64,000 bases of DNA from NCBI RefSeq assembly GCF_042100115.1, contig NC_091276.1, positions 1,240,001 to 1,304,000 of the forward strand. Reading direction: 5' to 3'. The notes below the pieces were generated by a model. It saw only the letters and a program-made list of their open reading frames with translations, was not told where the DNA came from and did not search any database. Shown in pieces: positions 1-10,725 of the stretch (positions are counted from its first letter, which is position 1; every line of letters begins with the position of its first letter). The DNA is from Alternaria dauci. Lineage: Eukaryota; Ascomycota; Dothideomycetes; Pleosporales; Pleosporaceae. A program made the translations under genes and the position numbers.

Positions 1-2
1 GT

Positions 3-170
3 TTGGCGTTGCTGGAGTTCGACCACGATACTTTCAGTGCGGCAGCCGCGAGAAACTTTAATCTCGCTACCGACAAGGCCAAGTTGGCTGAGGGTGTTGG
101 AGCCGCTGCGAATATCCACAAGGTTGTTCAGGATGCCATTGTGTTCTACACTGTATCAACAGTAGTATAA
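3..170 (+). CDS. 3' end of an unidentified gene (partial)
   Basis: Only the last exon end lies in the window. The frame beginning at base 3 stays open for 55 codons and stops at TAA 168-170. The peptide is rich in Ala, Lys and Val (for example KLAEGVGAAANIHKVV) and ends in VFYTVSTVV, which suits an amphipathic-helix C terminus better than the other forward frames do. I do not recognise the family. A second forward frame is open almost as long, so the choice of frame rests on composition alone. The true start lies outside the window. Confidence 0.4.
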   Translation: MALLEFDHDTFSAAAARNFNLATDKAKLAEGVGAAANIHKVVQDAIVFYTVSTVV

Positions 171-541
171 GGGGAGACACGTAGCCGGCTGGGCATGACG
201 GTGTAGTACGCGTCCGTGGGTGCCACGCACGCGCTTCTTTGTAAGAGTCGTGTGCGTACCAATTACCACACGTGCCTGATCCATCCGCTTGCACCTGCAC
301 AAATCTTCCCGCATATTGAAAAGCAAATATGTTGCCGATGAAGTCATCGCCTCAACCTTGTTTCCCTTGCATGCTTGGATAATAGTCTAGTTGCCGCTAG
401 CTCTCCCGTAGTGGCCTGATGCGATCATCGTCATCCCAACTTTCGGATCTCTGATCTTCAAACTTCCCTGTGCACATCATTCTTGTTGCGCACACAACAG
501 TGACAACACTACACGGAGCCTTTACAACCGAATCCTTCACA
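171..541. other. Intergenic, 3' region of the left-edge gene and promoter of the cyclophilin
   Basis: No coding frame of protein-like composition is visible. The last 70 bases before the cyclophilin ATG (542) probably form its 5' leader. Confidence 0.5.
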
Positions 542-1260
542 ATGGGTATATGTGGCAGCAAAGAGAAGAATGACGGCCAATCGACCGAGATGGCGCGGCC
601 GTCACAGCCCGCAGCCTCGAATGCACCGACACAACAAAACATCCCAGTGGCCGGAGAAGGTGCCACAGTGAAGGCACGCAGGTCACCCGATAACCCGATT
701 GTGTACTTCGACATTGCGATTGGAGGCCAACCGGTTGGGCGCATCCAAATGGAGTTGTTCCTTGATGTTGTGCCAGCCACTTCAGAGAACTTCAGGCAGT
801 TCTGCACTGGCGAATGCAACCTTGGCGGTTACAAGGGCAGCACTTTCCACAGGGTGATCCCAAACTTCATGATCCAGGGCGGTGACTTTATGAACGGAGA
901 TGGTACTGGCAGTGCGTGCATCTTCGGAGGCGATTCGTTCGACGACGAGAACTTCGAGCTCAAGCATACGCATCCCGGTCTTTTGAGCATGGCAAACTCA
1001 GGGTGAGCTGCATGTCCGGCCAACAAACAAGACATCGCTAACCATCCCGCAGCCCAAACACCAACGGTTCGCAATTCTTCATCCTGACCGCTTCCACACC
1101 GCATCTCGATCGCAAGCACGTCGTCTTTGGTGAAGTCCTAGATGGCATGGATGTAGTAAGGAAGATTGAGGCGACAAGGACTGGACAGGGTGACAAGCCG
1201 TTGAGCGATGTCGTAATCGCTGGATCGGGGCAGCTGGCAGGCGCAAAGCCTTTGGCTTGA
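542..1260 (+). CDS. Cyclophilin-type peptidyl-prolyl isomerase with N-terminal MGICGSK motif
   Basis: Coding exons are 542-1002 and 1053-1260; the intron is 1003-1052 (GTGAGC...CGCAG), giving 222 aa. The PPIase domain spans about residues 54-217 and has the catalytic core [15 protein letters not shown] followed by MNGDGTG and [17 protein letters not shown]. It most resembles the cyclophilin H (Cyp3) group, which assists spliceosomal tri-snRNP proteins. The first 50 residues are an extra low-complexity tail. It begins MGICGSKEK, a textbook N-myristoylation (Gly2) and possible palmitoylation (Cys4) signal, so the protein may sit on a membrane. The position of the Trp that human CypA uses for cyclosporin binding reads His here ([11 protein letters not shown]). 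I chose the ATG at 542 because it has a good context (CACAATGGG); upstream in-frame codons offer only GTG. Confidence 0.93.
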
Positions 1261-1619
1261 GGAGTGATGGGCGGATGCCGGTGTTGGACGTTGGTCGATC
1301 TACAGTACATAGGTTCCGGTGCACGAAGCTGTAATGATAATATAACAGGTCCTGGAGGAGGGAACTGCGAAAGCGATACGCGCAAAGTCTAACCTGAATG
1401 GCCTCGTGGGTTTCTGAGATGCTGAGCGATCTGTAAAAGCTCCATGGTAGGAGTCTGACACCCCTAGGATTGTACGGCCCATCGTAGTCAAGGGTGGGTT
1501 ATCTGGTACCCGTAAGGACGTGCAATCCTCAATGGCTCAGGAAGGATATAGGTTGAATCTCTACATTGTTCGTTAACCTAACGTTACAGCCTGCCATTAC
1601 TCAGCACTCACTCATGTCA
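1261..1619. other. Convergent intergenic region
   Basis: This lies between the stop of the cyclophilin (+) and the stop of the RBR ligase (-), so it should hold both 3' UTRs. I see nothing else in it. Confidence 0.5.
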
Positions 1620-3091
1620 TCACATGGCGTCCTCGAACTCCAGCATTTGCAGACGCATAGCTTCTTGCTCCCAAAACTCCGCTACTTGCTCAGCTCCTCT
1701 CCTACCACCGAATCGTACAGCACCGTTTGCTAGGTCGCCTTCAGCCCCGTCCATAAGACGCATGAAGCAGCTCTTGTTTTTCGGGTCGTTGAAGTGCGCG
1801 TATGGGTGATCCGGATTAAGCCACGCCGAACAAAGATAGCAGTAGTGCGATTTACACTGTGTGCATGTGATATGGTTGCACCCCATCTTCAGTACAAAGT
1901 CAGTATATGTCTTACATGTAGTTCGTGCAGGGAAGGAGCGGAGGGGCTACTTACGCTCTTCTGGCACGGTACAGAGCAGTACGGGCATGGCGTAGTGTTT
2001 TTGGAGATGAAATTGAGCGACGCCTGATCCTCTTCGGTGAGTTGTGCAACTTCGCGCGGCTCGCAACGTATAAAATCTCCGTGCCACGACGCTAGGCAGA
2101 CGACGCAGAAGGCGAGGTTACAGTCTTCGCAAACCTGCAACCGATCCATACCTCGTACGCCAACTGCACGCTTCTCCGGGCCGGGTTCAGTGTTGGTTTC
2201 CTCTTGCTGAGCTGGACTCCCATCGTCTGCTTCAGAATCCGAATCGTCCATCTGAGTTACGTCGGTGATCTTAGGGTATTTGGTAGTCCGCATGGCGCCT
2301 TGACACCATGTGCGCGGACAAAACACAATGCTAGGGTCGGATTCGATCTTCTTCTTCCGCTTGATCTTGGCGTATCGCTCGACTTGATCGCGTGCTATAG
2401 GAATCTGGAGCAGCTCTTTAGGCGACAACAAACGGTCCTTCTTCTTTCCACTACTACCACATTCGGTGGACATGCACTTGACGTTGTTGACGTCCCCTTC
2501 CTTTATGCAGTTGTTGTAGTAGTCCTGGAGGCAATTGATGCAAAAGACGTGGCTACAGCGGGCCATGCGGTAGCAAGCAGATCCCTTCTTTGGCTCGAGA
2601 CAGACCTCGCAATCGAATGTGTCCTTGTCGAAAAGCTCCTTCTTCATCTGGCGACTGAAGTTGACGAGCTCGTTCCGCATAGAAGAGGGTAGCGTAAGCC
2701 CGTCCAGACCAAAGGCATTCTCAGCCTTTTCTTGTAAAGAGCTGACATAAGCGAAGAGAATGCTAGCTCCGCCATATTCATCCCATAGCATCTTTGCTTC
2801 TGCTGTGAGTGTAGCCTGGAGGCCCTCGCCTAGCCACGACGGCGATGTAGACAACCCCACTATAGGCGGCGCTTGCTCGGGATACTCGGCGGGTAGGACA
2901 ATCTCGAGACGCAGTGGGGGTAGATATGGAAGTCGTTCGACATCTTGCTGTGGCTCAAAGGTAATAGGCAGAGGCTTGGTTGGCGCGACGAGCAGTTCAA
3001 GAGTGGCAGAGTACGGGTCGCTATCGCTGATAACCAACTCCGGGTAGATGGACTGCAGCGTGCTGAGCTCTTCGGCGCGCTCGTCTTCCAT
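1620..3091 (-). CDS. itt1: RWD-RBR E3 ubiquitin ligase, RNF14/Itt1 type
   Basis: Exons (minus strand) are 3091-1955 and 1886-1620, giving 467 aa. An N-terminal RWD domain covers about residues 1-135 (MEDERAEELSTLQSIYPEL). RING1 starts near residue 160 (FDCEVCLEP, CYRMARCSHVFCINC), an IBR follows (QVCEDCNLAFCVVCLASWH), and RING2 spans the splice site (CPYCSVPCQKS then MGCNHITC). By RBR chemistry the Cys of MGCNHITC is the catalytic thioester residue. RWD plus RBR is the RNF14/Itt1 layout; in yeast Itt1 affects translation termination and in mammals RNF14 acts on stalled or crosslinked ribosomes. The 69-base intron has GTAAG and a GAAG acceptor and restores the zinc-ligand spacing exactly, which supports the model. 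An acidic linker (about 280-310) lies inside the IBR-side region. Orthology to yeast Itt1 is inferred. Confidence 0.9.
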
Positions 3092-3518
3092 GGCGAAGTC
3101 AGTCGTGGCAGTGATTTGCTCAAGAGTGTTGTGTATCGAACGTCAGACGGGTGAGATATGGATGTGGCGACGGCGGAGAGAGGGCGGAGATAAGTCGAAT
3201 GCGGTCGCAAGTAAGTGTGAAAGGGCGTGGCGACTGTCTTCTATCGATAGCGCACAAAGGCATAAGGGACCCCTCAAAGAGGCCCATTGTGAAGCAGACG
3301 CGGAATTGCTATCACTACGAGTCCATAGAGGCCGTCAAGGACCAGACCGTTGCAGCAGGTACTGGGGACTGGAATGAAGCAAATTGACCACCGAGGCATC
3401 TCGCATGCGCCACGCCAAGGCCGACAGGGTATCGCCGGGAATGCGCCGTCATGGCTACTGCATGTGCATCCTTCACTTTTGACAGCTTTGGAAGCTTCAC
3501 CTCCCACGTGAAGTCACC
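3092..3518. promoter_or_regulatory. Shared divergent promoter region (RBR ligase / dolichyl-PP phosphatase)
   Basis: Two start codons face away from each other across 427 bases, so both promoters must lie here. No coding frame is visible and I could not assign particular factor sites. Confidence 0.5.
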
Positions 3519-4307
3519 ATGGAGGCTCCGCCGCTTGCGTCACTGTCGCTGACGCATGTCCATTATGTGCGTTGATTCTCCCGACAGCAAGAGCTCAGCT
3601 AACCGTCGCAGAATCCCGCAGACCGCATCTCCTACCTTTGCGCATGGCTCGCCCTCGTGCCCCAAGGCCTATGCGTCGTCTATGCGACGCTGATATGGTC
3701 AAACCGCGAGATTGAAATCTTCCTCATGTTCGCCGGCCAGATGGCGTGCGAAGCGCTCAACTGGGTGCTGAAGAGATACATCAAGGAAGAGCGGCCGCGG
3801 GGTAAGTTGACAAAGCACACTACTCAAGCGTAGTGCTAATTCTAGATAGAAATGCATGGAAAGGGCTACGGAATGCCCTCCTCACACGCCCAGTTCGTAT
3901 CCTTCTTCTCCGTTACCTTGGGCCTGTTTCTCCTCTTCCGACACGTTCCCCACCCGACGGACACCCATACCCCCTTCTCACTGGCCGGCCGTTTCCTACT
4001 TTCGCTCCTAGCATTAGTTTGTGCCGGAGCGGTAGCTGTAAGCAGGATCTATCTGAGCTACCATACACCAAAACAAGTCGTTGTCGGATGTGCTGCCGGG
4101 GCTCTCTTCGCCCTGGCTTGGTTCGGCTTCACAACATATCTGCGGAGAGCTGGCTGGATAGAGTGGGCTCTCGAGACCTGGGTCTTGAGAATGCTGCGTG
4201 TAAGAGATCTTGTGATACAAGAAGACCTGGTTGATTCTGGCTGGGCACGTTGGGAAGATCGAAGGAAACGACAGACCTTCCAGGTTCAGGGTAAGAAAAG
4301 CAGGTAA
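3519..4307 (+). CDS. cax4: Dolichyl-diphosphate phosphatase (PAP2 family, Cax4/Cwh8)
   Basis: Three exons, 3519-3566, 3612-3801 and 3850-4307, give 231 aa. It removes phosphate from dolichyl diphosphate on the ER lumen side so that the lipid can be reused in N-glycosylation. The family start MxxPxLASLSLTHVxY is present, followed by NPADRISYLCAWLALVPQG. The PAP2 signature is split over exons 2 and 3: KRYIKEERPR, then MPSSHAQF, then SRIYLSYHTPKQVVVG, which supplies the conserved Lys/Arg, Ser-His and Arg/His residues. Four to five membrane segments are visible. Both introns carry CTAAC or CTAAT branch sites. For intron 2 the acceptor must be ATAG at 3849; the nearer CTAG would break the frame. 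Length and order match the family. Confidence 0.93.
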
Positions 4308-5047
4308 GCTCTGAACCCTCTGTATGTATTTCTATGGCACTGCGTTGTCATACGCCTGCGAATCTGTCAATACTCAAATAGTCGTGCGGCACCCCCGGAA
4401 TCAGATCGGGACGTAGACCATGCTTAAGCCTCTTGACTTACTTAGCTCCCGCGGGCCGTCGATGACCCAGTAGCGTTTTTTTTTTGCGATTCCAGTCCCG
4501 ACTGTTGAGAACTCGGCCGCCAGACAAGCATGCCCCTAGTATCAATCACCGATCATCGTGTCATGGCGTTTGGAGTCAGCCACCAACGTCAGGCAGACGG
4601 TTGCTTCAGCCGTGTGCAACGGCATGTTCTTGCTCCAAGGTATAGCGAAAACCTATCACAACAGGTGCTTTCTTCACAAAGACACATACCGATCAGCCTT
4701 CGTTGGGAGTTCACCATTCATGGACGACGATCCCGCCGCTTAGTGGTTCAGACTATATGTGGACCCCTGACGCGCATCTTCCGTCACAGTCGTCATGTCT
4801 CCCTCTCCGTGCCGTTGGCTGAGACTAAGACCTCGTCAACCTGATTGATTGACCGCTACGGTTCAACGGCGGCCATTAGTTGCTTTTAGACTGTCCTTCA
4901 GACGGGTTCCCCAGCCACAGTGTATCTGTCCGATTTAGTATCGACATTTTTTTCGTCGATATATTCCATCATCTTTCTTACACAGCTTCTTTGTCAGAAT
5001 AAACATCTTTCCTCCTTCATCCTCTCTTCGACCATCTTTGACCAACA
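4308..5047. other. Intergenic, 3' UTR and aquaporin promoter
   Basis: No convincing gene. A run of nine T occurs near 4477. A pyrimidine-rich tract near 4945-5040 directly precedes the aquaporin ATG and probably marks its transcription start and leader. Confidence 0.45.
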
Positions 5048-6060
5048 ATGCCGCGCATGTCCACTTACCGCGACCCAAAGCCTCCACCACGCCGGCGCTC
5101 CCGGAGCCGAAACGGTAACAGTAGTCCGCTCACACGCAATGAATCGGATTACGACGTACCTGCTCCTGAACCCAAGAGGCATGTCAGCAGTCTTGAGGGC
5201 CACATGGTAGCAGCCAGCGGAGAGTTTGTCGGCACCTTCATGTTTCTCTTCTTTGCTTTTTCTGGTCAACTCATGATCACCAATCAAGCGAGTGATCGAT
5301 CGATTCTGAACGGCGGGACGAGCAGCCAGCAGAACATCTTCACAGCCTTGGTGTATGGCTTCAGTTTGCTGGTTAATGTTTGGGCTTTCTTTCGGATCAG
5401 TGGGGGATTGTTCAACCCTGCGGTACGTTTTATTTCCCTTGTACATACTAGAGGAAGGTAGATGATACTGACATGTCTCAGGTGACGATTGGTATGGTGG
5501 TTGCTGGTCAACTTCCCTTTATACGGTCACTATTTCTTTTTCCCGCTCAGCTACTCGCATGCATGTGCGCTGGCGGACTCGTCGAATGCATGTTTCCAGG
5601 AGACATTGGTGTCGTCAACACTTCACTATCTGGCGGTACCACAATCGCCCAAGGTGTCTTTATCGAAATGTTCATGACCGCCGAACTCGTATTCGTCGTT
5701 CTAATGCTTGCCGCTGAGAAGAGCAAGTCTACCTTTATCGCTCCCATCGGAATTGGCCTGGCGCTTTTTGTAGCCATGATGGGTGGTATGTCATCCCTCC
5801 TGCTCAAGGAGAGCAAAGTTTCGGGTTCAATGAGCTGACACTATATAGGCGTGTACTTTACGGGCGGATCACTCAATCCTGCACGCAGTTTCGGTCCTGC
5901 GGTTGCTTCACGATCGTTTGTCAGCTACCATTGGATATACTGGATTGGCCCTATACTTGGTGCGCTCCTTGCCTCGGCGTACTACCGCTTTGTCAAGTAC
6001 TTCAATTACGAGCAGGCGAACCCTGGCCAGGATTCTGCAGGTGGTCACTTCGCTGCATGA
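5048..6060 (+). CDS. Aquaporin (MIP family)
   Basis: Exons 5048-5422, 5482-5785 and 5849-6060 give 296 aa. It is a six-helix channel with both hallmark loops: FNPA at the end of exon 1 (the motif abuts the splice site) and [12 protein letters not shown] in exon 3. The intact second NPA followed by Arg fits a water-selective orthodox aquaporin rather than an aquaglyceroporin, where Asp follows the second NPA. The first 45 residues are a basic, Ser/Arg-rich cytosolic tail ([12 protein letters not shown]), a likely phosphorylation region. Splice junctions close the frame exactly, with G/GC split across intron 2. Substrate range beyond water cannot be told from sequence. Confidence 0.94.
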
Positions 6061-6947
6061 GCGCCCAGGGAACGCCTAGAAAACAACCAAGGAGGATTTG
6101 TGATTTTCGAACATATAGCGTGGAGTTATGGAAGTATCTTGTGAATACTGGACAGTCATCGTACATGTGTTGGAGCAGGCGTTCTCACTTGGCGAGTCAT
6201 GTATCTGCTTTTCGTCGCGGGTCTGGTTACATTGAATTTGTTGTTAAGAACAAATGCAACTCGAAGATCGAGTCAAAAGGAACACACTGTTATGATTCTA
6301 GTAAGCTCTTCAATGTTGCCACTTTGGCTTAATCTGTAATCAAAACCCGTGCCTCACGGTTGTGAAACACAATAGTTTCCCTCTGAACGTTGACCATGTG
6401 CAGAGCAAACTCTCCGCACGTCTCCCGGACCATGAATTCATCCAGGCTACGACACATTATCGACAAGTCAGACTATTCCACTTCGCATCTGCAAAAGATA
6501 CATGCTGGTTATCCAACATTTTGTCGTTCGCGGTCTTCTTCTTGATGCTAGTCACACCCACAGTGGCATTCGATGAACCCCACGTCCTGTCGAGTGCCAC
6601 AGCCGTAGCTGGTTACCACTACGGCTCTCACTTACCGATTGGATTCCTTACCACTAGGCATATAGATGGGCAGACTGAGATGCACGTAACCCAGAGAAGA
6701 TTGCATTTGGGTCCACGTATGTGGAGGAGGAAGGAGCGCTCGACGTGCGCTTTGCTCATCCGATCTTTGAGTAATTCAACGTTCCCAGATTCAGCCTTCG
6801 ACGAAAAGGGAGACCAGTGTGTTCATCCCCGGAGACGGTTTCCATATCGAAGCGCGGTTCCAATTGGTTCTGGTCGATGACCTGTTTAGTATTTTATTCG
6901 GGCTCTTGGATATTGACCGATGAGGTTGGAAAGAGGCGATGCGCGTC
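6061..6947. other. Convergent intergenic region
   Basis: This contains the 3' ends of the aquaporin and of Mtq1. One forward frame (about 6362-6880) has a hydrophobic patch but no ATG at a sensible place and no recognisable domain, so I do not call it a gene. Confidence 0.4.
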
Positions 6948-8096
6948 TTAGCCTGGTGAAGCCAAGGGTGCACTCTTGCCAAGCCAGTTTGTGCCACGAC
7001 CACGCCAGCAGAGGACGGACCGGGCATTGCCTTGGCCAACGACTGCAAAGCCTTGGTCAGTCGCAGCGTCTCCGCTAGCATCGGGTTGTTCCCGCCAGAT
7101 TTCCACACCGTCGAAAATGTCTAGGCTGCGTGCATGCTGTGCGACACGAAGCGCTTGCTCCAGATCAGCAACTTCAAGCAGGACGACCTTGGCTTCGACG
7201 TCTCTGGCAATCTCAAGCAGGCGCGGGTAGAAGGCATCGCCTTGCTCTGTGTCTGTCTGCTTGGCTCGGCGGGGAGGTACCAACGCGAGCTTTGGTTCGA
7301 AACCACGGACCGAACGCGTGGTTGTTTTCCAGAAGGCAGATGGGGAGATGTAAGGCGGGTTAGAAATGAGAATGTCCCAGAAAGACGGTAGTGCCTCGAA
7401 GTTGAGAGCAGCTGGTAGCGACAAGACGCCTTCAGTTTGATCGGAGAAGGGGTCGGTCATAATGTCTGCTTGTAGGAAATCCACCGGCGCATCGTTTTGA
7501 AGTTGCCGCATCTTGCGTAGTCTTTGGAGATTGTATCTCGCAAGACGCAGGGCCTTGTCCGAGATGTCGACACCAAGAATGCGCAAGTCTGTATCGTTGG
7601 ACGCCAAGGCTATCTCGTGATGGAAGAGGAGAGGTATGCAGCCGGTGCCGGTGCAGAGGTCGAGTACGCGTACTTGGAGAGGGAGACTTTGCGCGTTCCG
7701 TAGAAGACTGGCGAGATGGGCGACTGACGCGGCTGTATCTGCTCTGTTCGCATGGTCAGCCATGGATCCCTTTGAAGGTGTAGTATCTATGCTATACCTC
7801 GGGATCAAGACACCAGGCCTACAGCATATCTCCAGATGGCCAAAGTACTCGGTGCCCAACAGGTACTGCAGCGGTTTTCCAGCGGCTCTGTCTCTGACTA
7901 ATTGCCGTAGCAGCGAATGCTTAGATATCGTGGTCCCTTTGGCGCGACGCGCTTTCGCGACAGTCTCGACGTGTTCGCGGAGCCATCGCAGCTCGTTCTG
8001 GGCGGCCTGCAGTTCGCGACAGGGTGCAAGAAGAGCAGGAAGCAAGGCGTCTATGGCGCGCGCCTTGCGAATGAGCCATGTCGGTATGCGTGGCAT
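6948..8096 (-). CDS. mtq1: Mitochondrial release-factor glutamine methyltransferase (HemK/PrmC family, Mtq1)
   Basis: Minus-strand exons 8096-7798 and 7743-6948 give 364 aa. The enzyme methylates the Gln of the GGQ motif in the mitochondrial peptide-release factor using S-adenosylmethionine. Visible are the PrmC helical N-domain (QYLLGTEYFGHLEICC), RPGVLIPR leading into the SAM fold, VLDLCTGTGCIPLL (motif I), LGVDISDKAL and the substrate-Gln-binding ISNPPYIS. A 54-base intron (7744-7797, GTATAG...AACAG) lies between IPR and ADTAAS; its length is a multiple of three and it has no stop, so retention would silently add 18 residues beside the SAM site. I removed it because the joined IPRADTAAS restores the family's IPRxxTE-like spacing. 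It is divergent from the sugar transporter. Confidence 0.9.
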   Translation of the reverse strand: MPRIPTWLIRKARAIDALLPALLAPCRELQAAQNELRWLREHVETVAKARRAKGTTISKHSLLRQLVRDRAAGKPLQYLLGTEYFGHLEICCRPGVLIPRYSIDTTPSKGSMADHANRADTAASVAHLASLLRNAQSLPLQVRVLDLCTGTGCIPLLFHHEIALASNDTDLRILGVDISDKALRLARYNLQRLRKMRQLQNDAPVDFLQADIMTDPFSDQTEGVLSLPAALNFEALPSFWDILISNPPYISPSAFWKTTTRSVRGFEPKLALVPPRRAKQTDTEQGDAFYPRLLEIARDVEAKVVLLEVADLEQALRVAQHARSLDIFDGVEIWREQPDASGDAATDQGFAVVGQGNARSVLCWRGRGTNWLGKSAPLASPG

Positions 8097-8919
8097 GGTG
8101 AGGTGGACATGGTGGGGTCAAGTTGCGGCCACACACTAGCGTTGCCCTCCTCAGTTCGTCTGCACTCCAGGGCTGCCATTCAACACGCCGTGTAGCTAAG
8201 CTTTAATTTCCCCGCGCAGCAGCCGTTCTGACCCACACTCTCCAACCACTGTACCCGCACCCATACACCTTATACTTGCCCACCTCGCATTTATCCAATT
8301 GCTGTTCATAGCGCCCTCTCACTAACCCAGCTGTATCCACCCGCTCAACGGTACTGTGACACCGACTTCCATCATGAACAGCTGCATTTCCTTGGCTCAG
8401 CCACACACGGATGAGTATTTCCAGACCTCTTGGGTCAAGACTGTTTGTTGTCCAGTGCTTCACGCTGAACAATCCGCAAACTACGACTGACTCTTCGATC
8501 CCTCTGATTGTACCGGTCAACCTGGCTCCATATAGTCTGCAATCTACTGCAAAGCACACAAGGACATGAGCAGACTCGGGCACAAACACACCTGCCACCC
8601 ATCCCTCTGCCCACACAGCTCTTCCCCACATCTACAGACGCACAAGTCGCAAAGTACCCTCCGCCATTGGCTCCAAACGAGCGGAGAGCCATCTGACTTG
8701 TGGGGTCACACAACTCAGGCCTGTCTGCACAGAGGACTTGGCAATAACTTGTTTCGGCAGATGGGTAAAGTCGCTGCTTGCATTTAACCCACACTGGGCA
8801 AATGATCTTCGTGGTATAAGGTAAAACGGATGGCGTGGCCTCGACCACGCGCACACTGTAGGAAAATCTAGCATTACACCTGCCTGACCCCTTCTTGTTT
8901 GTACACCAACTTGTTGACC
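8097..8919. promoter_or_regulatory. Divergent promoter region (mtq1 / sugar transporter)
   Basis: This is 823 bases between two divergent start codons. CT-rich stretches occur near 8220-8360 and 8570-8680. No gene is supported here. Confidence 0.45.
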
Positions 8920-10560
8920 ATGTCTGATAACAATGGTTATACGTGGCGCGACCACTCGCGGTTATTCCTTGCCTGTGGTGTTGTGATCCTCAGCCCATTT
9001 CAATATGGTTTCGATTTTGGTATGATTGGAGGCTTGCAGGCCATGGTCGGGTTTCTCGAGGTACGACACAATTGAACGACTCCTTTCCTCGAGACTAATG
9101 GCTGACTGTTGATATATCAGATCTTCGGATATCGTACCGACAAAACACCTACAGGATGGAATATCGACACAGAAAGACAGCAGCTTATCTCTTCGCTCAT
9201 GACACTGGGAGCTTTCATCAGCTCCGCCACTGCTGGTGTACCATCCACTCGATTTGGACGACGCATGTGTCTGGTCGCGGCATGTGTTACTTGCTTCGTT
9301 GCCAACATCATGATGATGGCTACGGAAGACATCGGAGCCCTCTATGCTGGTCGTCTTATCATTGGTCTCGCGAACGGCTACTTCATGACCTTCTCACAGC
9401 TATACCTGCAAGAGAGCAGTACGGCGGAACTTCGTGGCGTGTTCCTGACAGGCTTCAACTTTTTCGTCTCTTTTGGAACCCTCGTTGGCACCATCATTGA
9501 CTGGGCTACCGCGAAACGACCAGACAAGTCCGCTTACCTCATCCCGCTAGGTCTCATCTACGTGTTTCCCTTGATCATCATCTGCTCAATATGGTTCATC
9601 CCGGAGAGCCCGCGCTGGCTGATTCTTCAAGGCCGTTTCGAAGAAGGTGTCAAAGCCCTTGAATGGCTTCGTCCTGCGCGCCACGATTCTCGAGCAGAGG
9701 CTTCCGCCATCTTGGCAGCTATTGAGAAGGAAAAAGAGACAAGCTCCGGCATAGGATGGCTCGACATGTTCAGCAACCCCGTCGATCGCCGCCGTACTTT
9801 CCTCGCCGTCTTCGCCGTTTTACTTCAAGCAGCATCGGGCTCCATGTTCATCATCGCATACAAAGCATATTTTCTCCAAATGGCAAAGGTCTCCGACCCC
9901 TTCGCCATGTCCAACGTCCTGTCCGCCATCAGCATAGTAGCCTTCATCGCAAACTCCTTCATTGTCGTACGCTACGGAAACAGGCGCGTGCTCCTCATGA
10001 CCGGTCTTCTCGTCTGCGGCATCCTCCAGCTCATCATCGCTGTCGTATATCACCAAGCGCCCAACGCCAAGTCAACCGGAAAAGTCACAGTCGGCCTAAC
10101 CGCCATCTACATGTTCAGTTACAACGGCATGATATCAACTTATGCCTGGCTCTCCGGCGGCGAACTTCCTACTCAGCGCCTGCGCTCCCATACGTTTGGC
10201 TTAGCTGCTAGTGCCGGCTTCGTGGGCGCATGGCTAACCACCTTTACCGCGCCATACTTTATCAATCCGCAGTCTATGAATTGGGGGCCGAGATATGGTT
10301 TTATTTGGGCGCCATCTTGTGCAATTGCTGCTACATGGGTCTTTTTCTTCCTTCCTGAAGTCAAGAATAGGACGTTGGAAGAGATCGACGAGATGTTTGA
10401 GGCCAAGTTGCCGGCGAGGAAGTTTAGTAGTTACAAATGTGTGGGGGCCGCGAGGCATGATGACGAGGGTAAGGCCAGGAGCAGCGTGGAGAGGGAGAAG
10501 GAGATTGCTGTGTTTCAAAATGAGAAGGTTACTGCCGAGACAAGTGTATCGAGGGATTAG
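8920..10560 (+). CDS. MFS sugar-porter family transporter
   Basis: Exons 8920-9060 and 9121-10560 (intron GTACGA...ATATCAG, exactly 60 bases) give 526 aa with about 12 membrane helices. Sugar-porter signatures are present: STRFGRRMCL after helix 2, GRLIIGLANGYF, the PESPRWL box after helix 6, and PEVKNRTLEEIDEMF after helix 12 (the family form is PETKGRTLEE). This group carries hexoses, pentoses or related polyols across the plasma membrane by proton symport or facilitation. The signature changes (PEVKN for PETKG) and the short first extracellular loop do not let me name the substrate. The C-terminal tail of about 60 residues is hydrophilic and rich in Lys and Glu. Confidence 0.9.
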
Positions 10561-10725
10561 ACCAGCGTAAGATGAAATCGTAGGCTGTCGTCAAGAATAT
10601 GCAGGCATAGGTGTGAAGTAATTTCTCGGGTATCTCAAAATATACTGTTGCGTTCCTTGACGATTTATTCCATGACAATAGGCATGCTTTGTTCCCCAAT
10701 CCCTCCTCAACGCTTGAAGCGGTTC

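Noticed and set aside
470..541. An upstream extension of the cyclophilin frame
   Set aside because: It would have to start at a GTG codon; the ATG at 542 has a better context and begins a functional-looking motif.
6362..6880. A 172-codon plus-strand frame with a hydrophobic patch, possibly a small secreted protein
   Set aside because: No ATG at the start, no signal peptide at a usable ATG, and it runs into the 3' end of mtq1.
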